64,000 bases of DNA, taken from assembly GCA_037501455.1 (NCBI GenBank), contig CM074862.1:88807501-88871500 (forward strand). The letters run 5' to 3'. This stretch comes from Lantana camara. Lineage: Eukaryota; Streptophyta; Magnoliopsida; Lamiales; Verbenaceae. Of this stretch, positions 35,032-46,700 are shown piece after piece; within the stretch, counting starts at the first letter, position 1; each line of letters opens with the position of its first letter. The translations under genes were made by a program, and so were the position numbers. The notes beneath the pieces were generated by a model. The model did no database searches. It was not told the origin of the DNA and saw only the letters and a program-made list of their open reading frames with translations.

Positions 35032-37247
35032 TTGTCATCTACAACTAACCAAAAAATTGACGACCAAAACAAAAAAGCGCTCCCTCGGGAAATATATAAT
35101 TACATTCAGCATAATGAAATAAGGCCCGAGATTGGTGGTAAATTACTTGGTGGAAAAGACAAAGAGTCAAATACCTTCGCCCAGTTAGGTTGTATACAAA
35201 AAGGCTTCCTCACAAATTTATCACCGGCCGACCTTGCTTCTTTGGGTACTTCTATTTACCGAAACACTGCTGGTCCATCTAATATACATGACGCCGGCAG
35301 CATGCATCTATCTGAACACTCCAATCAGCTGGGTGTTGCCCTCGGCAACAAATTTGTTGGGTCTACAGAGTTTGATGACCCAACTTTGGTAGATATCCCA
35401 GTAAACTTTGAACTTCCTACACATAAAAACATGAATCCTATAGACGGTACGAAATAACATATTATATTCAAATTGTCTAAAATTCAATTTTTTTGTTTAA
35501 CGTTGAAAAACTCTGAATATGATTTTTCCCATCTTACTCCTACTATTGATCCAAAGTTACCGAGGTAGAGAACCTATCAGCTACTGCAGCCATGAATTCT
35601 TCAAATTCAAAATTATTCGGGCTTCATTGACTTACAAATATTGGAGATCATCGTTGGTGCATTCCAAATGCGCTCCCCTGTAGGCACTATGGTGCAATTA
35701 GATTGTACAAAGAACTTCCAGGTTTTTGTTGTTCGAAAGGTCAGGTTCACTTTCTCCAATTGATATTCCTGATGACCTACGTGATCTATTCCTCGGTTGT
35801 TCCGAACTTTCTTTGCATTTTCGAACTCACTCTCGTACATATAATAATACTTTTGCATTCACTTCCTTTGGAGTTACATATGATAAAGAATTATGCCACA
35901 AGCATAAGAATGCTTACACATTTAGAGTGCAAGGGCAGGTTTACCACTTCATTAATGACCTTATTCCAACTGATGCTAAGCCAACAAATTTACAACTTTA
36001 TTTCCATGACGTCGAGAACGAGTTTACCAACCGTTTAGCTGTATCTGATAAATTACATAAAGATTTAGTTGACATGATAATGAAACTTCTTCAAGTGAAT
36101 CCATACTCCACGTTCTTTCAAAATTTAAGAGAGAAAGTTAACTTGCACGAATGTAAAATAATTCTACGAGCTAATCCTGCTTTTGGAAAGGCTCTGATCA
36201 GCCATAAGCATATCAGTCTCGAGATATTAGAGTCTACACAAAATCTGGTCGAAGCCAAAAAGTTGAATATTATTATGGATGTTACGATCCATTACAATAT
36301 CCTTCGTTGTTTCCTTTTGGCCAACCTGGATGGCATGTAGGTATACCCCAAAAGAATCCGTCTGAACTTACTGCTAGGAAAAAGAGACTGCAATCTTGGG
36401 ATAATGACTATTTAGCTGATCCTAGACGCGCTTCTTCAGTGACTGATTTCCTGCATGCCGAAGCCGAAGGCTTGTACCTTGTCTTTTTTACATTTTTTTT
36501 TTAACAAACTTCTCCACTGTATTTTCTCTCGTACGTGTAGGTACTAAAAGCAACTCTAGATCACGGGCAAACATCTCTGCTTGAGAATATTATTGCTATA
36601 GACTTCAGATTCGACCTGGGGACCGGTCAATGCTATTTCATTCAGATAGATTATTTCAGCAATACTTGAATGATATGTACATCAAAGTTGAAACACAGTG
36701 TCTTCATTACTTTCGTGTCGAACAACAGCAAAAAAATGCCCGCATAGAGTCTCTTCAGGGTATAGTAGATTGTCTAGGAATACTTGGTGAAACTGATCCA
36801 AAAAAAATTTGGTCAGCGTATTTTCTTGCATGCGTCGTTTATAGGAGGTCCTAGAGATATGCATAAAAGGTACTTAGACGAAATGACTTTAGTCCGAAAG
36901 TATGGAAAGCCTGATATTTTCTTCACAATGACTTGCAATCCTAAATAGCTAGAAATAACCGAAAAAAAGCTTAACCATGAAATACCCCAAAACAGACCAG
37001 ATTTGTTGGTATGTGCTTTCAGGGTAAGACTTGAAGAACTCAAAGATGAAATGATAAATAAGAAAATTTTTGGTGAAGTCGCTGCGTATACATATGCTAT
37101 CGAATTTAAAAAAAGAGGCCTTCCTCATGTTCACTGGCTGTTAATAATGACAGATAGATACAAAATCAAATCCCCGGATGCATATGACAAATTCATAAGT
37201 GCTGAATTACCTGACAAGCTCAAATACCCTTATCTTTATTCCTTAGT
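35032..37247 (+). pseudogene. Helitron Rep (helitron-like N-terminal) gene fragment
   Basis: Rolling-circle Rep/helicase proteins mobilise Helitrons. Here only the N-terminal and Rep part remains, in several frames. Recognisable blocks are HFRTHSRTYNNTFAFTSFGV, FRVQGQVYHFINDLIP, SDRLFQQYLNDMYIKVETQ, KYGKPDIFFTMTCNP and FGEVAAYTYAIEFKKRGLPH. The last runs into HVHWL, the two-His HUH metal site. A TAG follows CNPK at about 36948. Frames change near 36340, 36500 and 36850. The frame ends at YLYSLV where an LTR end begins (37248), so the catalytic Tyr region and the helicase are absent. Confidence 0.82.
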
Positions 37248-37450
37248 GTAACGCCCCGTATTTTCAAATTATCCAGGTACGCGCGCCACACGTGAGAGTT
37301 TGAGGGTTAGGAACTTTCTTTTCCTTTATATGTGTATTTAATTTCAATTTTGATTATGTGACTTATATGATTTAATTGACTATGTTATTTAAATTCGTTT
37401 ATAATATGCTTACTTGCTAATTAAGTGTTTTATTTTGTTCATGTATTCAT
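37248..37450 (+). repeat. gypsy-type LTR end
   Basis: The segment starts TGTAACGCCCCGTATTTTC and continues to CAGGTACGCGCGCCACACG. The reverse complements of the LTR ends at 41620 and 48742 have the same plan (TGTAACGCCCC, then CAGGTAAGC, then CCACGTG). It is therefore an LTR 5' end in plus orientation. Only this end is clear; the rest is lost or unrecognised before the LINE scrap. Confidence 0.6.
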
Positions 37451-37745
37451 GTAGCAATTTTCAACAAAACATTGCATAGAGCGATAGGCCAAAATTGAGT
37501 GATAGATTCCGGTTGTGGAACTTTTGGAATCAAGCTTATAAAAACACGACCTATCTCAGGAGGAAAACCACCATTCTCAATGCACTCGTTCGCAAACTTT
37601 ACAACTGACGATCCCACAATGTCCCAATATGTCTGATAGAATAAATCTTAAAAGCCATCGGGATCGGGGGCCTTATAAGGGTTCATCGAATTAATAACTT
37701 TCTTTATCTCCCCTTCTGTTGCCGAGATAGAGAGAATGTCTCGCC
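37451..37745 (-). pseudogene. LINE reverse-transcriptase scrap
   Basis: On the minus strand the segment reads with LINE RT motifs. These are an APDPDGF-like block, then FYQTYWDIVGSSVVKFANEC, then GGFPPEIGRVFISLIPKV. The latter corresponds to the conserved LIPKV-P segment of plant LINE RTs. Stops and frame changes interrupt it, and no other part of a LINE adjoins. Confidence 0.7.
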
Positions 37746-38870
37746 AATTTTGACTCAGTGTGAAGCTTCAGTAGAGAACAGGGATGAAGATCTCGATGCT
37801 GCGGTTCAAGGGTTGAATGAGCATAATCCTGGGGGGTTGAACAAATTTTCGAGGAGATGGCACTGATAGAAGAAATGAAGAGCCAGGGTGAAAGGGTGCT
37901 CCCTATGCTGGATAGCGGGTTAGGCCCCAAGCTCATAGGGTCACGGTGGCGTCTGCTGTCCCCCAAGAGGAAATGGCGACTTCCGAGCACCGTGCGGAGG
38001 AAGAACCTCCTCGCAAACGCGGCCGAAAGGGGAAGGAACCAGCTGCCCAAGGGAAAAAGTCTGAAATCCGAGGAGAAGGCTCTGATCCCCATAAGATAGG
38101 TAAGCCCCCGGAGGAAATCCCCAGTAGCTTGACGATCAGGGAAATGGCTGCCATGAGGGCCCAGATATATTGGAATGAGGCTTTTACATACTGTCGTCCA
38201 GAGCCGCACGAGCGTGCCAACAACCTTCCACCCGGTATGATGATGGTATACAAGGACACTGTAACTGCGGGCGGCTTGAGATTCCCAATTCTTGCTCCCA
38301 TAGCTGAAATTTTAAATTATCTCAACTTGAGCCCTTCGAAATTTGCCCTAATGGTATTGCTCTGCTGAATGCCTTTGTGATTCTGATGAAGTGCACTGGC
38401 CATGAGCCCTCTATCCCTCATTTCAACAGCCTGCTCCAGGTATCGCGTTCCCCCCGCTCATCTCGAAGGGACAACTTTTATTATATCCAAGCCAAATCGC
38501 GTCTGAGAATAATTGACTCCCCCTCGATATCGTATGGTACTGATTGGAAGGAAAAGTTCTTTTTCGTGAGGCTGCCCGCTAACAGCGATTTTGGGGTTCC
38601 TCGAGAGTGGGTATTGCATAATGAGGGGCCCATAGTGAAGTCCAGGTCTACTTTATCAACCTTCGCAGATTGGGCCAAGGTCTACTTTATCAACCTTCGT
38701 AGATTGGGCCAAGAGCCTGGCCCTCGCTATGAAGAATGCCAATTGGCTCATCGAAGCCAAAGATTTGATGGATGATGAGGAGATCTTATTTCGCTTTGGG
38801 CTCGTGAGTCCCCCTGATATGGTTGCTCGCCCCCCGTTCGTACGATAAACAGAGACGGTTAGATTCTAGA
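37746..38870 (+). pseudogene. gypsy-type gag-like protein with Transposase_28 region, frameshifted
   Basis: The frame from ATG 37973 begins with a charged, NLS-like segment (PPRKRGRKGKEPAAQGKK). It then enters the 'putative gypsy type transposon' region (RANNLPPGMMMVYKDTV, GGLRFPILAPIAEILNYL). One base appears lost near 38347 (SPSKFA), and the domain continues in another frame (AFVILMKCTGHEPSIPHFNS) to about 38775. A 35-bp tandem duplication at 38644-38713 duplicates the FADWAKVYFINLRRLG part. Such ORFs belong to gypsy elements of plants; no pol is adjacent. Confidence 0.72.
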
Positions 38871-39522
38871 AACTAACTCCACTAACATTTTAGAATAGGG
38901 ATGGTAACTCTTTGTTTAATGACGTGTCGTAAAGAGTGATCTGACCCTCAAATTCCTTTTGTGCAGAAATTGATATACTCATAGCTGGAGGAGGTGCTGA
39001 AAACATTGCTGCACTGTTACGCGGTCGTAAGCCGGCCAACCAACAACAACAACCACAACAACAACAAGAACAAGTGGATCCGCGAGGGGACCGTGGTGGT
39101 GGTCGAGGAGTTGGGCAAGGAGATGGCGGCCGAGGGGGAGGCTGCAGTGATGATTGAGGTGGAGGCCGTGGAGACGATAGAGGCGCAGGAAGGGGTGATG
39201 GTCACAGTGGAGGCCGGACCGCCAACCAAACGTGTGGGATGGCTCGTGGTGCAACTCCACCGGGCACACTGGTTCCCGTGCCCCCGGAGGGACCTGTTCG
39301 ACTGGGCCCCAACAGTTTCTGTAGCAACTGCTCGGTAGTACTTATCAGGGAAATGGAGGAGGAAAGAGCCCATCCCTCGAGGAAGACGAAGAGGTTGGTG
39401 GATTCCATCCCCATCTCTGGCAAGGGAAAAATGGTGGTGATGGTAGCAACTAGGGAAGATGGAGATACTTCTTCTTCAGATGAGGAGAGTCTCTGGAAGT
39501 TCGAGCGTGGGGGAGATGTTCA
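38871..39522 (+). other. low-complexity Gln/Gly-Arg-rich coding-like segment
   Basis: From 38966 one frame reads EIDILIAGGGAENIAALLRG, then a poly-Gln stretch (39038-39075) and GDRGGGRGVGQGDGGRGGG, with a TGA at about 39160. The sequence is GC-rich, unlike its surroundings. It may be the C-terminal part of the gag-like gene to its left, but the link is not provable here. Confidence 0.35.
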
Positions 39523-41620
39523 TTATAAACGATCCATGGGTTCAAGAAATGAAAACAATATAAATTCAAGAATGAAATATTGTTCGCCCGAGATTACAAC
39601 TATCAAGTTAACAGTTTCACTCAATCAATTTCATTCAATACGTGGCCCGGCGAGTGAGGGCAAGTCTCCAACCTTTACACCAAAAGTGAACAACACATGC
39701 TTGAATTATTTACCACGTGATCATGAAATTCAATTAGTGCGATCAAGTAACAATTTCATGAACCCTTTTTCCTCCGGGTGATGGTAGGTTTGTAAGGTCC
39801 AACCATCTATGACATGGTGTACGTCGGGAACATGACTCCTACACACGGGATTTCTTCCTCCACCAAACCTCCTGGTGGATTCAGAGGTGATCCCAAAATG
39901 GTGAGGATAGCGTAAGAGTTACTCGTCAACCCTTGCTTTCCTAGTTGGCTCAATACACTACCCTTGGGCCCAAAGTGTAATCATGGTACTCGCCAAAACA
40001 TGCTTGAATCAATATCATTTATGGCTTGCTTGCAATAATTTATAGTTTGAAATGAAACAGTTATAATTATAATAGATTTTGGCCAAAAACTTCACATAAG
40101 GGTTATAAAGGTTCTATGTAACTAGAACAAAACCTCACCTTGTGCCAAAATACCAAGGATACAACTAAGGAGCTGGCTCCTCGACACCAGGAACGTGATC
40201 TGTGCAAGAAAGACGTGTACACGTGAGACATGACTCAAAATGAACCAATTATGACGAACGACGAATATGCGATGGAATGACGTGCCATGATCCATGTAGC
40301 ATGCAAATATCATATTTTGGCATGAAATGTATCATATAATAACAATTTGGAATCAATAAAGCCTTTGGATTAAAATGTGAAATTTTAAAATTTTGGCAGA
40401 TTGTACAAGGGTCGCGGTCGCGACCATTTTTGCTCTATTTTTGGTCGCGGGCGCGACCTAATTTTTCATGAATTTTTCAGTCAATTTTTCACAAAGTCGA
40501 AACAAGGCCAAATTTGGGTCACTGGCGCGACCGGATTTATGTGTTTTTCATGTCGCGGTCGCGACCTATAGTCATGCCAAAAATGTGAGTGGGTCGCGGG
40601 CGCGACCGTTTTTGTTCTATTTTCTGTCGCGGTCACGACCTTCAAATTTGAAAAAATAAAACAGAGCAGAAAAAAAGGGGACATCTCGGCCAAAACCAAA
40701 ATCAACCAAAACATAATTTTTCAAGCTCCAAATTGTCATATTTCTGGAAATCAATATGCATACATATTCCAAGTGTCATAAAACACCAAATAAACCACCA
40801 AATCATGCATGGTCATCAAGGTTCATCACTTTCAAGTTCATACAAAATTTCATGATATAACTTCAATTCTTTCAAGAATTCATGCATCCATTCAATGTAT
40901 AATCATGTATTCATGTAGTAAACAACACATAATCCACATATTTCATGAAATCACAACCCTAGCTTCCATGAATCTCATCAAGAATCACCTGCATGAACTT
41001 TCATACCTTGAATGAAAAGAAATGGAAGAAGATGATGGCTATGGATGATTAAGCTCCAAAATATGAAATTTCCTTGGAAACTTGGATGAAATCAATGAAA
41101 TCATTTCTCTCCTTTCTTCTTGAATGTCTCGTGAGTGAGGGAGCAAATGTTGGATGAAGACTTTGAAATGAAAATGAAATGGAAGCATGGAGAAAGCTTT
41201 TTACATGAATCACCAATTTTTGAATTTGATGAAAAGCCTCAAATTGTAATTTAGTCCCTCAAAATATAAATCATGCAATCAAGTTTCATTTCTAGATAAT
41301 TAGTCATTTTAGTCCAAAATTAATTATACAATTAGGTCCTTGAATTTACAAGAATGATCATGTAGGGACAAATAGACAATTAATTCACGTTCAGCAATTA
41401 TTTCACATAACGAACATTTTCAAGTCATGCGATAAATTCTCAATTTGATATGAATTCATATGATTTCACGTAAAGATATTGAAATGTAATTCATATAATT
41501 ATAATGAAATATAGAATATTAGCGAATGAAAGAAATAAAATAAAATAAAATAAAATAAATCCTAACGCTCACTCTTTCACGTGGTATGCTTACCTGCTCG
41601 TCCGGAACCGGGGCGTTACA
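39523..41620 (-). repeat. gypsy LTR (minus orientation), adjoining truncated element A
   Basis: On the minus strand the LTR begins TGTAACGCCCCGGTTCCGG at 41620. It is collinear with the LTR ending at 48742. Shared anchors include TGAACCAATTATGACGAACG (40241 and 47503), the GGCTCAATACACTACCC block (39949 and 47197) and GTGGCCCGGCGAGTGAGG (39643 and about 46893). The left border is lost near 39523. It contains six GGTCGCGNNCGCGACC-type palindromes (40410-40641). It abuts RT sequence directly at 41621, so it is not in normal 3'-LTR context. Confidence 0.75.
40410..40641. repeat. cluster of CG-rich palindromes in LTR (TCGCG type)
   Basis: Six copies of a 16-bp palindrome, GGTCGCGNNCGCGACC or a close variant, lie at about 40410, 40443, 40517, 40552, 40592 and 40626. 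They sit in otherwise AT-rich sequence. Each copy could form a hairpin and carries several CpG sites. Confidence 0.85.
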
Positions 41621-42757
41621 ATACATGCCCAAGAAAAGTCACTCTTTCCAACCAGAATTCGCACTTACTAAATTTCACGTATAGCTTATGCTCTCTTAAA
41701 GTACTCAGCACTATGCGGAGGTGTTCCGCATACTCTTCAGGGGTCTTTGAGAACACCTAGATGTCATCAATGAAGATGACCATGAACTGGTCCAGATATG
41801 GTAGGAATATCCAGTGCATTAGATCCATAAATGCAGCTGGAGCATTAGTCAGTCCAAAAGGCATTACTACAAACTCAAAGTGACCATATCAGGTATTAAA
41901 AGCAATTTTCGGAATATCTTCCTTCCGGATCCTTAGTTGATAATATCCTTGCCTTATATCCAACTTAGAATACACTCGGGATCCTTGAAGAATATCAAGC
42001 AATTCTTCGATGTGGGGGGAGAGGATATTTATTCTTGAAGAACATACGATTGAGTTCTCGGTAATCAATACACAATCGCAATGATCTGTCTTTCTTTTTG
42101 ACAAATAGCACAGGTGCTCCCCATGGGGATGTGCTAGGACGGATATACCCTGATTCAAGTAATTCATCAAGTTGCTTTCTCAATTCTTGGAGCTCAGCTG
42201 GAGCCATTCGATAAGGTGTTTTGGAAAATGGCTCAGCTCCAGGGATCAGGTCAATCACAAATTCTAGTTCTCTGTCGGGAGGTAAAGAATTCAAATGTTA
42301 GGGAAATACATCTGTAAACTCTTTTACTACTTCTACCTCTTCAATCTTAAGCTGGTCTTTTGGTCTATTCAAGAGGTAAGCAACAAATCTTGTGGCTCCC
42401 TTGTCAACTAATTTCTTAGCCTCTGCTGCTGTAATCAGTGATACTGACTTCATTTCTTCTCTTGATATGGAAGTATCACCTTTTCCTAAGGTGACTTCTT
42501 TCTTGAAACAATCCAACTTAGCATGGTATTTACACAAACAATCCATTCCCAGAATAATTCCATATCTTGACATGGGTAATTCTATAAGGTCTATCGGGTA
42601 GTATTGGGTACCGATTTGTATAGGACAACGTTTATATCCTCTATCCGTGGTAAGGTAAGTTCCCAGAGGAGAACTTACTTTGAGCATATAAGGTAATGAT
42701 TCAAGTGGAAAATTGAAACGCGCATCATTGAGATGCAATGAATGAATGCATGGTGCC
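41621..42757 (-). pseudogene. gypsy element A: protease end and RT, truncated
   Basis: On the minus strand the protease C-terminal part (GIILGMDCLCKYHAKLD, 42298-42738) leads into [74 protein letters not shown] and VIFIDDI. There is a TAG after IDDI, a frameshift near 42020 and a stop near 41890. The RT ends at RVTFLGHV where LTR sequence takes over at 41620. RNase H and integrase are missing. The part left of a 1.68 kb insert continues into gag at 44434. Confidence 0.88.
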
Positions 42758-44433
42758 CGATATCCCCCAATTTACTCTATCAAAACTTTCACTCTAGCAT
42801 ATGAATGCTACCTAGTTATGATTAGAAATTGCAATTCGTTTTAAAGCCGAAGTGCAAGCTAAATATTACTTTGTATAGCACAAAGGGTCGTATCCACAAG
42901 GAAGGGTGAATCAAAGATTATTCGCATACCAATCTCCATTTATTAGACTGAGGTAAAACAAGTTATGAGAGTGAATAATTGAGCTTAACTAGACTAATAA
43001 ACGTAAATACTTGCAATTTAATCCAAAAAGAATAATAGGCTAGGGAATGATAAATGTGACTAGAGTTCTAACAATGCTTTAAGGAGTGATATTGCTTCTT
43101 TAATCTTGTCACTGAATTATACCATGAATTCTTTCGAAACCATGGTGTGTATTAAATCCATTTCAGAAAATGTTCTCACAAGTATCCAATAATAGATTTA
43201 ACCAATCAATCAAGACAAAGGAGATTCTTAAATCAGCGGCTTGGCGTAATTCAAATAATCTACTTAGATAGCCGGAAAAAGGGTCAAATTTCTTTAATTC
43301 TAAACTCCAACTTTTATGAAAATATCCAAGTTACTACAATTCTTTCGAAAATGGAATAACTTTAAGACATATACTCCGGATGGCCAACCCGTTATATATG
43401 AATTTACTCAAGTTTTCATAAATTCAAGAAGTAAATCACTCACTCAGACATTATTTCAATCACCTAGCATACAAGTATTCATTCCCACGCCTAGATAATT
43501 TAAGTACTCATGTTGTAACTAAAATTTAATTTACTAAAATATAAGAACTTAGAATTTAACATGGAAATAGAAATATATGAAGTCTTGAAAGCAAATAACG
43601 TAAGAAACATTCAAGCCCTAGAGTTTAGTCTAAAATACTTCAAAGTATAAACGAAAATTAAGAGTAAATATTCGATTGAAAGTAAACAACTAAATTATAA
43701 AGAAACTTGTGGAAGATATCGACTCTCGTGTTCAAGAATTTCCTCCAGAATTCTTCTTCCTCATCGATCTGCTCTCTTTTCTCCTTTTCTTTTTTTCTGT
43801 TCTGTCCCATACACCAAATGGGGGAGTTGTCCTCTTTTTCAATTTCTGACCAAAAACTGCTGATAAACTGCCAAAACCCGAAAAAACGTGTCTGGCAAGG
43901 GTCGCGGTTGCGACCGAAAATAGGCATAAAACGTTCGCGCCCGCGACCAACTAATAAAATCGTGTTTTCTTTCTGGTCGCGGCCGCGACCACAAATGAAC
44001 TGAATTGGGTCGTGGTCGCGACCCATTTTTCTTCAAGTTTCGAGATTTGCTCCAAAAAATTCAGCAGAAAATCATCAAAAATACTAGTCGCGCCCGCAAC
44101 TGGAAATGTGCATAGAAGAGCTCGCGGTTGCGACCCATTTTTTCCCAACTTTCGAGATTTGGCATTTTATTTGGCGAAATTCATCCGAAACACACACGGT
44201 CGCGCCCGCGACCGAAAAGCAACAGGATGAGGTCGCGGTCGTGACCTCATTTTGGTCAACTTTCGAGTTCCTTGCTTTTATGTCCCTTTTCCTCATTTTC
44301 GTCCCGTTTTTCGAACATCTTACTCCATTATCGTTTGTACTTAAAAAGGGATCAAACATTGCAATTAAGCTTAGAAACTTACAATAAAGTGTTGATTTTC
44401 CAATTAAAACAAGCACGAAAAACGGACTTAACA
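42758..44433. mobile_element. unclassified 1.68 kb insertion in element A protease
   Basis: The insertion separates the protease catalytic segment YDPGA (right side, minus strand) from HSFIAS (left side). The flanking sequences GTGCC (42753-42757) and GCGCC (44434-44438) look like a 5-bp target duplication with one substitution. The insert has no coding frame with a recognisable domain. It holds the phrase AAAGGGTCGTATCCACAAGG at 42886, also familiar from plant repeats, and eight TCGCG-type palindromes (43900-44246). Ends are not TG...CA, so the class is open. Confidence 0.65.
43900..44246. repeat. cluster of CG-rich palindromes in the 1.68 kb insertion
   Basis: Eight copies of the GGTCGCGNNCGCGACC family lie between 43900 and 44246. 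They include a perfect one, GGTCGCGGCCGCGACC, at 43976-43991. The same palindrome family occurs in the LTR at 40410-40641, although surrounding sequences are different. Confidence 0.85.
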
Positions 44434-45537
44434 GCGCCAGGATCATATAAGGCAGTAACTGGCATGTTTAGAATGTGTACCGTACCTTCAACGACCTGGG
44501 TCGGATCTGGATCCACATCACCTTTCACAGCATAAGCGCGACCCTTTACCACTGTCTTTCCAGATGTTTTTACTGGAGCCTTTCCTTTACCCCACTGCTT
44601 TGGCCCTCTTGGACAATCAGGAAACTGATGGTCAGGATTCCCACACCAAGTACATACACCAGCCTTCCTACGACAGTCCTTTTCAGTATGACCTCACCTC
44701 TGACAGTATTCACAAACAATTTCCTCCTGAAGCTTCAATGGTGGCGGTTGAGGTTTGGAACAAAATTGCATCGGTTTCTTTCCTGGGATTGGCCTTGAGG
44801 GTCCAGCAGGTCGTTTAGTTCCCTGAGATGACTTGTAAAAGGATCCAGGACGATTATTAGCTATCCGAACCTCTTTGTGGGTAGCCTCTGTCTTCATTGT
44901 TGTTTCTACAGCTTTAGTATAGGTCTCCAATTCGAATGGAGACAAAGCCCATCTGAGATCGGGGCTTAAGTCCCTTGATGAATCGCTGAGTTTTCCTACG
45001 TTCATCATGAAGGATATGTGGGGTATATTGAATCAACCGAACAAACGTGGCTTCATATTCCGCTACTGACATGTGGCCTTGTACCAATTCCATAAATTTT
45101 GCCTCACGAGCATCCCTAACTACCTGAGGGATATACTTGTCTTGAAACACTCTAACAAAGTCTGCCCACCGATAATTGACTTGGCTCTCGGCCCAGACTC
45201 TCTTGATATAATTCTACCAACTTAATGCTGCTCCTTCTAACATAAAGACTGCAAATTAAATCCTCTCGGGCTCTTCAGGAGAAATACCCATAGCTTCGAA
45301 AATCTTTTCGATACTGGCTATCCAATTTTCAGCTTTTACATCACTTGGTTCTCCGAAGAACTTTGGTGGGTTCATTCGTAGAAATTTCTCCAGAGTCCTT
45401 TCATTATTTTCTTTTGATCCATTAGCACAAGTCTGCACTATCTCTTTCAGAGAATCCACTAATTCGGAGTTTTCTCCTTCTGAGGAAACGCCTTCTCTTG
45501 GAGGAGTAGTGTCTTGAGCAGTTCTTTGGGGAGACAT
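44434..45537 (-). pseudogene. gypsy element A: gag and start of protease
   Basis: From ATG 45537 the minus strand encodes MSPQRTAQDTTPPREG, then the gag capsid region (FLRMNPPKFFGEPSDVKAEN, KFMELVQGHMSVAEYEATF). Two zinc knuckles follow (CEYCQR...GHTEKDC and CTWCGNPDHQFPDC) and the protease start (VEGTVHILNMPVTALYDPGA). A TGA interrupts the first knuckle near 44693, and frame changes occur near 45150 and 45255. The catalytic segment is then split by the 1.68 kb insertion. Confidence 0.85.
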
Positions 45538-46700
45538 GTTGATCTGCAATTGCCTTATGAGGGGTATAATGCATGATGGTTAAGAATGTGTTGCAGATGA
45601 TCACAATTCATGTTTTCAAGTAATGCCAAATAGTAGGCATTAAATTATACAGATTTAGCAAGATAAAGCACGAGTCGGACCTAATAAAGCAAGTAAACGT
45701 ACAAGAATATAAAGTACTCACTCACGGTCCTGCTGGTATCTTGAAGCGACTCTAACTCATAATGTAACAAGTATGAAAGCAGTAAATCTAATGATAATGT
45801 GAGACAAGAATATAGCTGCAAAAGTGGGTTATATATATATATATGCATCAAGTTTGAGAGCTACAGCTACGTAAACAAAATGCAAAAAGGGGTGGACCTA
45901 ATCTACTCAAGTTACACCCTACAATAAAGCTCTCAACTCACTCATGTCTATCAGGCTAGCTGCATCAACTGCTATGTCAAGGGGGAGGTTCGTCCACTGG
46001 CTGATATGTACAGTCCTCCCGCTTATTCCAGTCTACTCCTATATGTACATACCTAACTCCATAACATCTACTATACTCCTGCTAGTCAATCTCCACAATC
46101 TCATCATGAATAGGGCTCCAACCATCACCTGGCTCCTCCTCGGGGTCCTCATCAGCCTCTGCACCATCCTCCGGCTTCTCCTCGGCCTCCGCCGCAGCAT
46201 CCTGGTCATCTATCTCCTACACCGCCTGTCCGTCGCTCAGATGGTACGCATCAGAGAGTCGGTGTCGCATACGGGGATCTGTAACGCGGATATACCGTCC
46301 GGGCCTCATGTTGCACCCAGTACGCTAGGTAGCCACATCCCCCGCACTATAGTTCAATCCACATATGAGATGAACAACCCATACATGAATCAAGCCCATA
46401 GCGAACGGGAGACAATAAAAAAAACCGACTCACTTGCTAGGCGGGACAACCCTCAATTAAATACGAACATGCATAACCAATAAACGAAAGCATAATATAC
46501 ATACATACATACATACATACATACATTATCAATCTATGAGTCCATAGTCACCATTTCAATATTTACAACCCAACTCTCAAGAGCAAAACATAATAACATA
46601 AATATCAATAATGGTCATGAAATGAAAATGACAAGTGCTAGACCCAAAACAATAAAAGACCCGACTCGATCCCACCTAGCACTTAATCCTGCAAAAACTG
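45538..46700 (-). other. leader / 5' LTR-side region of gypsy element A with an acidic ORF remnant
   Basis: Right of the gag start the sequence shows no primer-binding site I can recognise. On the minus strand, 45960-46330 reads as an acidic peptide (DDQDAAAEAEEKPEDGAEAD, then DEDPEEEPGDGWSPIHDE) interrupted by two stops. Codon-like structure suggests an old additional ORF of the element. An ATAC microsatellite lies at 46497-46526. The border to the LTR at right is not resolved. Confidence 0.4.

Noticed and set aside
37246..41620. One element bounded by the two TGTAACGCCCC LTR ends
   Set aside because: The two LTR ends face each other in opposite orientation and the sequence between mixes LINE, gag-like and LTR pieces, so they are separate fragments.
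43900..44246. Palindrome cluster as a CRISPR-like array
   Set aside because: Spacing is irregular, the unit is a self-complementary 16-mer inside a plant transposon, and no cas genes are present.
45944..46483. 179-codon plus-strand open frame
   Set aside because: It is the antisense shadow of the acidic minus-strand ORF remnant upstream of gypsy A gag; no domain or start context supports it.
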